Made by a program: the position numbers and the translations under genes
Notes under the pieces: generated by a model
The model's database searches: none
Told to the model about the DNA's origin: nothing
The model's input: the letters and a program-made list of their open reading frames with translations, nothing else
NCBI RefSeq assembly: GCF_029168945.1
Contig: NC_083604.1
Location: forward strand, 71,254,211 to 71,318,210
DNA: 64,000 bases
DNA from: Cannabis sativa
Lineage: Eukaryota > Streptophyta > Magnoliopsida > Rosales > Cannabaceae
Direction: 5' to 3'
Shown: in pieces, positions 34,727-45,662 of the stretch
Position numbering within the stretch: the first letter of the stretch is position 1
How the letters are laid out: every line of letters starts with the position of its first letter

Positions 34727-36404
34727 TTCATCATCATTGGGTCGGAAGTATTTCATGATGCTGTCCATCTTCCTAAGAAGCAAGGCGTGGTCTCCATTCT
34801 TCCCAAACGCAAGTTGAATTCTGCCATTTGCGGGAGCGAAGTGGAATCGAATCCAGCGGCGGGATCATTTGTAAGACCGGGGAAGCGAGACCGAGCCTTT
34901 CTTTGAGCGGCTTTTCCTTGAGGAGGCTTCTCGGGAATTTTGAAAGTGGTTCCAACAGCGGGCATCTCAATTGATTCATTCTCAAGAATCAATTCCTCTT
35001 GATACGAGATAAGATTTTATAGATTAAGTGAGGAAAAATGAGATTGAGCCTAGGTTTCTTACCCTTTCGAAGAGAGACAATTTGCTCCCAAATCATGTCA
35101 GCCAAATCAATTTTAGCACCAATTGAAACTTTATACAAAAAGAAAGCAAGTTCATTTGAAACATTTACCGGATTGGAGCAAGGAAACCAATTGGATAGGG
35201 CAAACCTCATGAGAGCAGCATGTTGATAGGTGAGTTGAGACATATGCATGGTGTCGGAGAGTTCAATTTCATTATCACCAGAGAGATAACCGAACACCTT
35301 TTGACGATCAAACTCCACATCAGTTGGCTCAATTCCCATAGGCAAATTGAGAGCCTCAGCAACATCCTTCATAGTAAAGGAATACCAGTGTCCTCTGACA
35401 AAAACTTTGCCAAACATGAAAGAGTCCTCATCGAGAAACTCATCAGTGATGTTAGCATAAAATTCCTTCACAATTCTATCCACATACCCATCAAAACCGA
35501 TCAAGGTATCTACCCATTGTCTTTCTTTCAACATGTTATACACTCCAAAAGGCTTATGAGCAATAACATTAAAATTTTTCTCCACAGTAAAATTCCTATT
35601 CTCATAGAATTTCATATCTCTAGCATGATCATTATAACAAAAATAATGAGAGTGGGGCTTGAAGTTATCAAGAGAAATACCAGAGGGCCTCTTTCTTTTC
35701 TGTGGAAGAACAGGATTAGAGACAATGGGCCTTTTTCCTTTGTCCTTCTTTGGAACAGCAGGAGGGACTGGAGCAGATCTCTGTAGTGACCGGTTCGGTT
35801 TCGGTTCTTCACTCTCGGATCCAGAATCATCAACAACAGGAAGATCTTTGGGCACAAATTCTTCACTTGAATCGGACAAGCCCTCTGAATCATGATCCTC
35901 CTCACTTTCTTCTGGTTCAGAATCTGAGGAAGAGACCGAAGGGGGATTCTCCTTGAGATTTTTGGCCTTTGAAGATGAAGAAACCACCTTTTTCCCTTTG
36001 GATGCAATTTTAGGTTTAACCACTTCAGGCTTAGAAGGAGTGGAAACCTTGGACCTTGTTCGAGAACTCACCGTGGGCAAAGTCACCAAAGCTTGGTCGA
36101 CATTAGGAGCACCATTCGAAGAAGAGGACTTCGACAATGTGTGATCGGATGAATGGGATTCATCATGATCACCCAACCCAGGTGTTGGAGAAGCAATAGG
36201 AGAGGCACCAACAAGAGGAGATGAAAATTTTGCCACTGATTTTCGAGCTTGGGTCTTCGAATTCTTGGCAGACTTCGTCGGAGCAGAAGACGAACCAGAA
36301 GCTCCGGTTGCTGGAGCAGGCGGCGCAGGCGGAGACACCAGTGAAGCAGAAGCAGATCCACGAGTGGGCTTCTTGGATGGTTGGGCATTCTTAGTTTTGA
36401 CCAT
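34727..36404 (-). CDS. env-like extra ORF (ORF3) after pol, frame-broken
   Basis: The main frame is 36404-34989 (471 aa, MVKTKNAQPSKK start). Residues 1-250 are disordered: Ser/Pro/Ala-rich, then Lys-rich, then acidic Ser/Glu repeats, and a basic KKDKGKRP/QKRKRPSG stretch. Residues about 255-471 look globular (GFDGYVDRIVKEFYANI, VRGHWYSFTMKDVAEALNLP, WEQIVSLRKGKKPRLNLIFP) and resemble the domain annotated in databases as 'putative plant transposon protein'. The coding sense appears to continue in neighbouring frames past 34989 to a stop near 34727, needing two small frameshifts. Sireviruses carry such a gene in the place of a retroviral env, hence 'env-like'. I see no signal peptide or transmembrane helix, so an envelope role is unproven; an RNA- or chromatin-binding accessory role fits the composition as well. 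Confidence 0.7.
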
Positions 36405-37898
36405 TTTTTCTTTGAAACCCTAGAACACAAACCCTCTTACACTTTGAACAATGTTAGTCCTTTGAGAGAAAAAAAAACAAAAAGAGAAGAGAGAGTGGTG
36501 ATCGTGGGATTATGGGAAGTTGAGAATATATAACTTCCAATTTTAAATGCCCAAATTTAAAAAAAAAAAAACTGAAAAAGGAAGGTAACTTCCTTACCTT
36601 TGACCCACGTGTGGAAAGAAAAAAAAGGAAACCAAAGAAAGTTTTTTCAAGTGTGGTCAATGTTTCCTTAAATGAAAAAAGGAAACCATATCTTCCCACA
36701 AAATCCAAGAAATAATAACCCCACCAAATCCGAAAAAGCCACCAACAAGGAAACCAAAAATAAAATTAATTATTTAAGAACAAGTTTCCTATATACACCA
36801 AAAAGACCAAATCTCCACAAATAAAGGAAACATTCTAAATAAATAAATACAATTAAAACATGTTTTCATAAAATAAAAAATAAAAGAAAAAATATATACA
36901 AGGATTCGAAAATGAATTCGAAAAAAAAATTATGCCCCCCTTTTTCTTTTATTTTTTCAATAAATGCCCCCCAAAGAAAAAAAAAACAAATAATAAACAA
37001 GAGAACACACCAAGACACAAAAGTCACTAATCACCACTTAAGAGCAAAAATTGTGTCTAAGAATATAATGAAACATAACAAAAAAAATAACAACATTTTT
37101 AACAAAGCTCACTTGACAACTCGATCACGAACCCTTTTTTTTTTTATTTATTTTTTGATTAAAAGACAGAAAAATAAAATAACCTTGATATTTTTGCAAC
37201 TAGAATTCACAATGTCCATTTGTCTTTGTCCCTGATGAAAAAATCAAACTCATAAGAATAATCAGAAATTATTTTATCAAACTAATGAAGTAATAGAATG
37301 AGGTCATACCGGTTCACAGGAAAAATTGACTCCATCACCAAGAATATTAAAGCACATCAAACAGTACGTAATAGCTTTATAACACCATTTTCGAGAATAA
37401 ACAAATTTTACCACAAACTGTGTCAAGCATTAGTGTGTGAAAGTGTAAGCAGGGAACATTGCCCAATTTGTCAAAAAGACTTTTTCTGATAAATTGTACC
37501 CATAGGAGACGCTGTCACACTACCTCAATGGTAGCCCTTTTCAATGGTAGCGTATCTTCTACATAACTCCTAATTACATAGTTCCAACTTACTCAGAGAT
37601 GGCTTTCACACATTGAGATAGGTAGCTCTATTCATCCAATGGAGCTTGAATACACAGTTTTTTGAACAACAAAATTCGAAAATGGTAGCTTACATAACAC
37701 TGTTTGATGAACCTGAATATTCCTGTGAGGAGTGGACAATTTTCCTGACAAACCTGTATGACATCATAATATTACAACATTAGCAATAAAATAGTGACTG
37801 AAATTCTTATAAGGTTGAAATTTTCTTCTAGGACAAAGACAAGACATTATGAACTCTAAGACAACTCAAATATCAAGGATTATGGAAAAATAAAAGCA
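36405..37898 (-). other. non-coding spacer between pol and ORF3
   Basis: About 1.5 kb of A/T-homopolymer-rich sequence between the RNase H stop and the env-like ORF. Frames at 36454-36708 and 36912-37235 consist of homopolymer-driven residues. It probably contains the leader of any separate ORF3 transcript, but no clear promoter or splice signal was identified. Confidence 0.55.
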
Positions 37899-39494
37899 TT
37901 AAACAGTACAAACCCCTAAGGATTTCCTTAGAGAAATAAATCGGACCGAGTCAAGAGCTTTAGTAAAAATATCTGCAATTTGTTTGCTAGTTTCAACATA
38001 TTCTAAGACAAGAATTTTATTTTCCACAAGCTCTCTAATAAAGTGATGACGAATGTCTATGTGCTTAGTGCGAGAGTGTTGAACAGGATTCTTAGAAATG
38101 TTTATAGCACTAGTGTTATCACAAAAAATGGTTAAAGTTTTCAAATCAAACCCATAATCTGCCATCATTTGTTTCATCCATAACAATTGGGTACAACAAC
38201 TACCCGCAGCAATGTACTCAGCCTCTGCTGTGGACAGAGAGATTGAGTTTTGCTTCTTGCTATGCCATGAAACCAAATTGTTTCCAAGATAGAAACATCC
38301 ACCACTAGTACTTTTTCTATCATCAGCATTACCTGCCCAATCAGCATCACTAAAGCAAACAAGGTTAGAATTAGTGTCTTTTGAAAACCAAATCCCAAAA
38401 TCAATAGTGCTATTTACATAGCGAATGATTCTTTTCACAGCAGAAAGATGGGATTCCATGGGATTAGCCTGATAACGTGCACAAACACCAACACTATAGC
38501 AAATATCAGGACGACTAGCAGTAAGATAAAGCAAACTTCCTATCATACTTCGATACAAAGTTTGATCTACCTTTACTCCTTGTTCATCTTTGCTTAATTT
38601 CAAAGTTGTGCTCATGGGAGTGTTGGTATGTTTGGCTTTTTCAAGGCCAAATTTTTTCACCAAATTCTTCGCATACTTGCTTTGAGTGACAAAAGTTCCC
38701 TCATCTGATTGCTTCACTTGAAGACCGAGAAAATAAGTGAGTTCACCTACCATACTCATTTCGAACTCCTTTTGCATTTGGGAAACAAAAACCTGCACTT
38801 CAGAGTTAGAAGTAGAGCCAAACACAATATCATCAACATATATTTGAGCAACAATCACATCAGAATTAATGTTTTTGATGAAAAGTGTTTTATCAACATT
38901 TCCTCTCTTGTAATCATGAGAAAGCAAGAATTCAGTTAGACGCTCATACCAAGCACGTGGTGCTTGTTTTAGACCATACAATGCCTTGTCTAACTTATAA
39001 ACATGATCAGGAAAATGTGGATCCTCAAACCCTTTAGGTTGTTCCACATACACTTCTTCTTTTAACAGCCCATTCAAAAAAGCGGATTTGACATCCATTT
39101 GATACAATTTAATACCAAGAATGCAAGCTATGGAAAGAAGTAACCTGATCGATTCCAGTCTAGCTACTGGAGCAAATGTTTCATCAAAGTCAACACCCTC
39201 AACTTGAGTGTATCCTTGGGCAACCAACCTTGCCTTGTTTCGAATGATAGTGCCAAACTCATCACTCTTATTTTTGAAGATCCACTTGGTTCCAATGATG
39301 TTCACAAACGGTGGTCTTGGAATCATTTTCCAGACTTTGTTTCGAACAAGGCGATGAAGCTCATCTTGCATAGCTAAAAACCAATCTTCATCCATTAAAG
39401 CTTCTTTTACAGATTTAGGTTCTAAAGAAGAAATAAAACATAAAAATTGAATTATATTGGCATATTTTCTTCTTGTAACCATGCTCTCATCCAA
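37899..39494 (-). CDS. pol: Sirevirus-like reverse transcriptase-RNase H
   Basis: A continuous 531-aa frame. RT (RVT_2) spans about residues 50-300: FAPVARLESIRLLL (107-120), QMDVKSAFLNG (132-142), LYGLKQAPRAWY (172-183) and the catalytic YVDD at 219-222. RNase H follows with CFSDADWAG, STAEAEYIAAGS and FCDNTSAI, ending in QIADIFTKALD. This is the best preserved part of the element. The Met start is only the first in the open frame; in the polyprotein it follows integrase. Confidence 0.95.
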   Translation of the reverse strand: MDESMVTRRKYANIIQFLCFISSLEPKSVKEALMDEDWFLAMQDELHRLVRNKVWKMIPRPPFVNIIGTKWIFKNKSDEFGTIIRNKARLVAQGYTQVEGVDFDETFAPVARLESIRLLLSIACILGIKLYQMDVKSAFLNGLLKEEVYVEQPKGFEDPHFPDHVYKLDKALYGLKQAPRAWYERLTEFLLSHDYKRGNVDKTLFIKNINSDVIVAQIYVDDIVFGSTSNSEVQVFVSQMQKEFEMSMVGELTYFLGLQVKQSDEGTFVTQSKYAKNLVKKFGLEKAKHTNTPMSTTLKLSKDEQGVKVDQTLYRSMIGSLLYLTASRPDICYSVGVCARYQANPMESHLSAVKRIIRYVNSTIDFGIWFSKDTNSNLVCFSDADWAGNADDRKSTSGGCFYLGNNLVSWHSKKQNSISLSTAEAEYIAAGSCCTQLLWMKQMMADYGFDLKTLTIFCDNTSAINISKNPVQHSRTKHIDIRHHFIRELVENKILVLEYVETSKQIADIFTKALDSVRFISLRKSLGVCTV

Positions 39495-39756
39495 GTTTCC
39501 AAGGATGAGATCTGAAGGATGATTCTTTTTAACCCTGGAGGATGGTTCCCTCTGTATTGGATCAGTGATTGAATTTAAAGGATACTCAGTTTCTTTTGTT
39601 GTTGGATTTTACGTAGCAACGATTCTGCACTGATAACCTCGACGACCGCTTCGAAGCTTCGTCGGGTTCCTTTTCCTCGACGGGCTTTTCAAGCAAATCT
39701 TCAATCTGTTCTTCGTGGAAAACTCGGAAAAATCTTTTAGATCATCAACAACAACA

Positions 39757-40377
39757 TTAGCGAGATTCCATAACAGTTTGGGTTCTCATGTTATACACAC
39801 GATATGCCCTACTATTTGTGGAATATCCTAAGAAAACACCTTCATCACTTTTAGAATCAAATTTACCAATGTAATCACGATCTCGTAAAATATAACACTT
39901 ACATCCGAACACATGAAAGTGACTTACATTTGGTTTCTTACCTTTCCAGATTTCATATGGTGTTTTGTGAGTACCTGGGCGCAAGAATACTCTGTTGATG
40001 GTATAGCAAGCAGTGTTAATGGCTTCGGCCCAAAGGCGCTTTGTGAGCTTCTTGCTATTCAACATTACTCTAGCCATTTCTGCTAGAGTACGATTCTTTC
40101 TTTCAACCACTCCATTTTGTGGAGGAGTTTTAGGAGCAGAAAATTCATGAGAAATACCGTTAGCTTTACAAAATTCATCATATACGGTATTTTCAAATTC
40201 CTTACCATGATCACTCCTAATCCTAACAATTTTGCCAATGTTACAATCTTTTTCAACTCGTAATTTCAAACACAGAGTTTGGAAAGCTTCAAAAGTATCA
40301 GATTTTTCTCTCAAAAAATCCACCCATGAGAATCGAGAAAAAATCATCAACACAAACAAAAATATATCTTTTACCAT
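39757..40377 (-). CDS. pol: Sirevirus-like integrase, catalytic core
   Basis: A 206-aa frame with the integrase core residues D56 (IRSDHGKEF) and E92 (GVVERKNRT), followed by FGCKCYILRDRDYIGKFD and the FLGYSTNSRAYRVYN motif typical of the Copia integrase C-terminus. The first catalytic Asp lies in the upstream frame (HMDLMGP), so a frameshift splits the domain near 40300-40380. About 260 bases between this frame and the RT frame contain another break. Confidence 0.92.
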   Translation of the reverse strand: MVKDIFLFVLMIFSRFSWVDFLREKSDTFEAFQTLCLKLRVEKDCNIGKIVRIRSDHGKEFENTVYDEFCKANGISHEFSAPKTPPQNGVVERKNRTLAEMARVMLNSKKLTKRLWAEAINTACYTINRVFLRPGTHKTPYEIWKGKKPNVSHFHVFGCKCYILRDRDYIGKFDSKSDEGVFLGYSTNSRAYRVYNMRTQTVMESR

Positions 40378-41581
40378 TTAAGCTTTCTACCTGGATTGGA
40401 CCCATTAAGTCCATGTGCAAGAGTTCGAGAAGTCTGGAAGTATTCACATCTGGGACACTCTTGTGAGAAATTTTCAGTTGCTTACCTAACTGGCATGGAC
40501 CACATTTTCCCAATGACTCTTTACCTAATTTAGGTAATCCTCGAACAATCCCTGAAACAGATAATTTTTTCAGATTTTTAAAGTGAATGTGACCAAGTTT
40601 TTCATGCCATAGGTCAGTAACATTTTCAATGACAGAATGACAAGTGGCATGCGTGGTGAGAGTATAACAATTATCACTAGATCGCAGCCCTTGTAACACA
40701 ATTTCATCAAGAATATTATATACATAGCAATGATTGCTATCAAAGCTCACAGTATATCCCTGATCACAAATTTGACTAATGCTAAGTAGATTAGTTTTTA
40801 GTCCTTCAACCAACATGACATTCTTTAGTTTAGGAAGCCCTTCGAACTTGAGAGTTCCCATTCCTATGACTTTACCAGTAAGACCGTTACCAAATGTAAC
40901 TTCTCCACAGTGCATTGGTCTTATGTTCACAAGAAATTCTTTTTCACCTGTCATGTGTTTGGAACAACCACTATCAAAATACCACATGTTAGAAGCAACA
41001 GTTTTAAAACAAGTAGAACCTACCAAGCATTTGTTTTTGACAACCCATTTTTGTTTTTGTAAAACATGTTTATTTCCAATGTAATTAGATTTAAACATGT
41101 TATGCATGGTTATGCATTTAGGTCGAATGTGACCTTTTACTCCACAAAAATGGCAAATAGGAATGAAACGTCTTCCTTTTCCTTTGAAGTTGTCAAACTT
41201 ACCGTGCTGCTTCTTTTCTGTAACAACAGAGTGCTTTCTTTGTCGAGACGAGAGACTGCGAGGTAGAAACGGTTCTTCCCGAAACAAAACTATTAGTGGT
41301 ATTAGACACGGGTTGATTTGGAACATAACCCCCCCGGCATGATTGGTTTGGCCGGATTTTTGAATTTTTTCAAAGATGGTGGAACACGGATTTAACATTT
41401 TAACATTCTTTTTAATGTTATCAATTTCCTTGGTTAAAGAAATAATTTTTGACTCTTTTAAAGACAATTCAGATTCACAACATTTGAGTTTATCTTCCAA
41501 CTCATTAATGTTGTTACACAAAATTTTATTATCTTTAACCGTGGGAACGATTTTCGGCACTAGTTTCCAACCACTTACCAA
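40298..41581 (-). CDS. pol: Sirevirus-like CCHC, protease and integrase N-terminus
   Basis: A 427-aa frame. It opens with a coiled-coil-like stretch (residues 25-60), then a CCHC zinc knuckle CHFCGVKGHIRPKC, the protease motif MWYFDSGCSKHMTG, and the GAG-pre-integrase region with WHEKLGHIHF and CGPCQLGK (HHCC site). It ends in the start of the integrase core, LLHMDLMGPIQVESLNGKRY, where the frame breaks. Two zinc knuckles per element is unusual for Copia overall; the first one lies upstream near 41840-41870. Confidence 0.92.
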   Translation of the reverse strand: MVSGWKLVPKIVPTVKDNKILCNNINELEDKLKCCESELSLKESKIISLTKEIDNIKKNVKMLNPCSTIFEKIQKSGQTNHAGGVMFQINPCLIPLIVLFREEPFLPRSLSSRQRKHSVVTEKKQHGKFDNFKGKGRRFIPICHFCGVKGHIRPKCITMHNMFKSNYIGNKHVLQKQKWVVKNKCLVGSTCFKTVASNMWYFDSGCSKHMTGEKEFLVNIRPMHCGEVTFGNGLTGKVIGMGTLKFEGLPKLKNVMLVEGLKTNLLSISQICDQGYTVSFDSNHCYVYNILDEIVLQGLRSSDNCYTLTTHATCHSVIENVTDLWHEKLGHIHFKNLKKLSVSGIVRGLPKLGKESLGKCGPCQLGKQLKISHKSVPDVNTSRLLELLHMDLMGPIQVESLNGKRYIFVCVDDFFSILMGGFFERKI

Positions 41582-42754
41582 ACATTACCTTGTAGGATTC
41601 AATCATGGAATCCTCATCAATTTCGACTCATCCGATTCGGATGCGGATTCTTCCTTGTTGTCATTGATCAGGATATTGTTCAAGCAAATGCTTTTTCCTT
41701 TTTCCTGCAAATTTCTTGACAAAACACTTGTTAGGACAACTTTTTCTTTTTCATCCTCACTACTCTCAGAATCATCACTCCAAGTAACATTCAATCCCTT
41801 TTTATTTTTCTTTAAGGTATTAGCACATTCAGATTGAGTGTGACCAAAACCTTCACATTCTCTTGCATTTAATACCTTTTTTATTGTTAGATGGAAAAGG
41901 TTTAGAGGAATGTTACCGAAATGTTACCTTTTGGGTTCTTTGAAAAGAACTTTTTATTTCCACAGATTTCAAGAATTTTTGGAAATTTTTTGCCAATAGA
42001 ACCATTTCATCATCATTTTCATCATCAGAAACAATATTTTCAGAAGCATTAAAGGCAATACCTTTGCTTTTCTCATTCGAGAGATTTTGCTTACTCTTTT
42101 TCTTGATTTGTTGATTCAACTCAAAGGTTCTTAAAGATCCCATGAGTTCCTCAACCTTCATTTTGCCAAAATCTTTCGCCTCTTCCATTGCGAAGCAATT
42201 TTGTATCAAACTGTCGGGAAGAACTCGAACAATTTTTCGAACCAAGACAGATTCATCTAGTTTTTCTCCCAAGGCAAAAAACTCATTAGAGATGTCAGAT
42301 AATCTTTCATAGAAATCATTTAAAGTTTCAGTATCTGACATTCTCAATTCATCAAATCTAGTTTGAAGCATGGTAAATCGTGATCTCTTTACATCGGCGG
42401 TACCTTCAAATTGAATTTGAAGGATTTCCCATGCTTCTTTTGATTCACAAGATGATATTAATTTAATAAAACCTTCACCAACACCATTAAAAATAGCATG
42501 TAAAGCCTTATTATTATAACCGAACGCTTTTCATCTTCAGTGGTCCAACTGAGTTCAGATTTTACCTGAGTATTACCTTTTTCATCATTTTCAGTAGGTT
42601 GAGACCATCCTGTAAGAATAGCTCTCCATGCTTTCTCATCTTGCGATTTGATGAAAGCTCTCATCCTGACCTTCCAATAAGGATAATTCGACTCATTCAA
42701 TAGAGGAGGTCTAGAGATGGAACTTCCTTCTGCAAACAAAGACATCTCACACAA
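41582..42754 (-). pseudogene. gag: Sirevirus-like gag, frame-broken
   Basis: Gag begins near 42746 with MSLFAEGSS and NYPYWKVRMRAFIKSQDEKAWRAILTG (42458-42754). It continues in another frame with a UBN2-type Gag region (LNDFYERLSDISNEFFALGEKLDE, 41913-42371) and ends in an acidic Ser/Asp/Glu stretch (41603-41794). A first zinc knuckle near 41840-41870 is interrupted by a 1-base shift. At least three shifts lie in about 1.1 kb, while the amino-acid sense is otherwise well kept. Confidence 0.85.
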
Positions 42755-42799
42755 AACAAGTTAAACGGAATAACCTCAAGATCTCACTAAGAGTTTAGT

Positions 42800-42816
42800 G
42801 ACTCGCTCTGATACCA
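42800..42816 (-). other. primer-binding site, initiator tRNA-Met
   Basis: TGGTATCAGAGCGAGTC on the minus strand, two bases inside the 5' LTR. Confidence 0.92.
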
Positions 42817-42818
42817 AT

Positions 42819-44046
42819 TGAAATTCCGTATTTTAATATTCCCAGTTTGATTATTTAATTAAATGATTAATTAAATGCGGAATAATAAAGCTAGTGCGAA
42901 AACAGTTTTCGTAGTTACGAATGCAACTCTGTAACTCCGGAGAAACCGAGAAAAACAAAATAAAGGCATAAAAGTAAAAACACACAAGATTTTTGTACGT
43001 GGTTTCAACAATCCTTTCAGATTGTTACTAGTCCACGGGGCCACGCCCAGAGATAAGATTCATTAGATCGGTATCAAAAATACAAAGTAATTGACTTATG
43101 CATAAATAGACTCCCTCTTATTGTATGACGCAAGCTTGATGTATTCCACCTACTAACCGAATCTTGATAAAACTCCAAGTGCTCGAACTCCCTTCGATCA
43201 CCTTGAAGAGTGCTTGAATCCTCCCGATTCAAGGCTTAAAGGCTATCTCCCGAAAGCCTATACAACCATCTCCCGAAGGTTGTGTGCTTGTATCCTCCCG
43301 ATGCAAGACTTCAAAAGCAATCTCCCGAAAGCTTGTAAATACCCTTCTCCCAGAAGGTGCAACGATGTTCTTCTTCGTTGTAGACTTGAATACGGACTCG
43401 AGACAATACAAACAACAAATAAACAGAGTAAGAGTAGAACAACTCTTCTCTACAAATCAAAGACTCTCTTTTCTAAAGATATGAATGAAATTCAAAGATA
43501 CAAGAGAGGTACCAAGAGAGGTACTAAACAAAGACACTCTTTCCTTAAGATATGAAAGCAATTCTAAGTGTATGAAAGAGATCCAAAACCTAGCAGCTAT
43601 AAGATGTATTTATAATGAATATACATCTCATAGACAGCTTACATTCGGTCTGAACAAGACCTCAACCCACTAGAAACTTCCCTAAAATAATTCTTCAATC
43701 AGTCCAGGAATTTCCGTTTCTGTACATACAGAATCGTGGGCAGTAACTACAACTTTCCTTTTATAGAAAAGGAAAGTCTAGCTCCGGTTTTCTCTTCAAG
43801 AAACCTGATCTAAGAAAATGGGAAACTCAACACAAGATCAGAATAACAGCTGGTTAGATAAAAAAACGAAATGGGTAACCAAACTTACCATTTTTACCTT
43901 TTTTCCAAAAATAGGAAAGCTAGACAACTTTCCTTTCAAGTTTGATTTACACAAATATGGAAACCATATCAATATATGCCAGCCGAAATATACATTAAAT
44001 AATAAAATATTTTTGTCAATTAAATATGCCAAAAATGGAATTAACA
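42819..44046 (-). repeat. Sirevirus-like 5' LTR (1228 bp)
   Basis: Partner of 33056-34281. It carries the same CTCCCGA hairpin cluster at 43212-43357, except that the last core reads CTCCCAGA. It ends at 44046, followed by the duplication GAGTG. Confidence 0.93.
43212..43357 (-). repeat. hairpin cluster with CTCCCGA cores (5' LTR)
   Basis: Same six hairpins as in the other LTR; the last is slightly altered by one added A. In the element RNA this copy would lie in the 5' leader region. Confidence 0.8.
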
Positions 44047-44051
44047 GAGTG

Positions 44052-44768
44052 TCATATCACCGTTTCATTCATCTTATTTATATATATTGATTGATTATTT
44101 TTTTTTTCCATTTCAAAAAAATAATAATAATAATAATAAAATTACTTTCACATAAAATTTGCATAATTCTCACATCTTTAATGTTCAATCTATATTTTTA
44201 TTTTATTTTGTTTAAGATTTAGCATCACTTAAACTAGGTATTAGTAACATACAATGCATGTTTAAAATGCAAGTTATTGGTATATATATTTTTTTTATAC
44301 AATATATTTCTTTTTAGTTGTATGATATTTATTATTTTTAGATGTTATTTTCTTACTGTGTTATGAATAATAGTAATATATATTTTACAATATATTTCTT
44401 TCTTATATATATTTTAATGTAAGTATATAATATTATTGCTATGCTATATATATATATTTAATTTTATATATATATTTTAATTATATGATATATCATTTAT
44501 TTTAGATAATATTTAGTTTCTATTTAATTATATACAATGGTAGTATATAATTTTGTTACCATGGTATATATATTTTAATTGTAGTATATAATTTGGTTAA
44601 CATGGTGTATATATATATATTTAAAAATATGTTATTATTATTATTATTATTATTACAAACTGATAACGATACAATAAATTTTATTATATTTGTAAGTGTT
44701 TTATATCGCCAATACAGTACAAAGCTCGTTAAAGAAACTTTTATAACATGTTTAGTTTTATTAATATA
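44052..44768. other. AT-rich spacer with (TTA)n
   Basis: Remainder of the interrupted tandem repeat followed by AT-rich DNA with TA and TTA tracts (44632-44655). No gene seen. Confidence 0.6.
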
Positions 44769-45075
44769 CATTACAAAAAATCTTACTTTTAGTCACAACA
44801 AAACTTGTGACTAATTATAAATCATCATTCCTATGTTGTGACTAAAAAGTCCGTGACTAAAAGTATTAGTTACAAAAATTACAATTTGTTGTGACTAAAT
44901 GTAATTTTAGTGACAATACTTGTTGTGACTAAAACTAAATTAGTGACAACTTGTATCTAAATACTATGTTTTAGTCACAAGTAACATTTTGCTGTGACTA
45001 AAAGTCACATTTAGTCACAAAAAAATTGTGTTTTAACTAAACAGTTGTCACCAAAAGTAACAGTTTTTTGTAGTG
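44769..45075. mobile_element. CACTA-type MITE
   Basis: 307 bp with ends CATTACAAAAAATCTTACTT and, in reverse complement, CACTACAAAAAACTGTTACT, flanked by a 3-bp duplication ATA (44766-44768 and 45076-45078). The interior is built from many copies of TAGTCACAA / TTGTGACTA in both orientations, likely subterminal binding motifs. It has no coding capacity. Confidence 0.82.
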
Positions 45076-45425
45076 ATATACTAAATTAGTTGATATAAAG
45101 GTTGTTTACAGAGGTCTAATTGTTGTTTCTCCACATATTACTATTAAGGTACAATTAATTATCGATCAGTGACAAAAAAAATACTGACAAATAGTTTCTT
45201 ATATATACACGTCCACATTTAACAAATCTAGTTGCAATTAAAATGCACGTTAGTTTAATAATAGTTTTGCTGTTACAATATCATAGTATTATAAAAACAA
45301 TGCTCGAAATTATCAAATACATGACCTGAATAGATAAAACACGATTGTTGTAATATTCATTTGTATTAAATATGTAAAATTATTAGTTGGCTCGCAACAG
45401 ATATAACTGTTGCATTACAGTTTCA

Positions 45426-45662
45426 TCACAATTGTCTTGAAGTTGACTTCTTTCCCTTTTGGCCGTCGGAGTTGGAATTTTTTTCAGGCAAAGACACCTT
45501 CGACTTCGTCTTCACTGGACGACGACCACCTTTAGCCGAGGGAGCGAAATCATAGTCATCATCGTTGATGATTGGGCGTTTCTCTTTAACCTTGTTAGCA
45601 ACTATTTTATGACCTATTTTTGAAGCTTTTTCTAGCAATAGAGATGGAAAAAGTAAAGTCAC
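45426..45662 (-). pseudogene. small ORF or gene remnant, unknown function
   Basis: A 78-aa frame with GC content above its surroundings. It is Lys/Arg/Asp/Ser-rich (KVKEKRPIINDDDYDFAPSA, GGRRPVKTKSK), a disordered, possibly nuclear tail. I do not recognise the family. A potential acceptor-like pyrimidine stretch precedes it on the minus strand, so it may be the last exon of a lost gene or captured host sequence. No larger gene could be assembled around it. Confidence 0.3.

Larger units (their letters stand above)
33056..44046 (-). mobile_element. Sirevirus-like Copia retrotransposon with env-like ORF
   Basis: An 11-kb element read on the minus strand, with LTRs 33056-34281 and 42819-44046 and the duplication GAGTG (33051-33055 and 44047-44051). 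Order from right to left: LTR, primer site, gag, two CCHC zinc knuckles, protease, integrase, reverse transcriptase-RNase H, about 1.5 kb non-coding, a 471-aa extra ORF, polypurine tract, LTR. The large size, long LTRs with palindromes and an ORF beyond pol are traits of the Sirevirus (SIRE/Maximus) branch. The LTRs are about 98% identical by eye, yet gag, integrase and the extra ORF each carry frameshifts. Confidence 0.93.

Noticed and set aside
35038..35786. Plus-strand frames of 62 and 188 aa
   Set aside because: They are antisense to the env-like ORF, whose minus-strand frame has clear domain structure.
37500..37560. Possible tRNA-like sequence (repeated TCAATGGTAGC)
   Set aside because: No acceptor stem or anticodon arm can be drawn; it is retroelement non-coding DNA.
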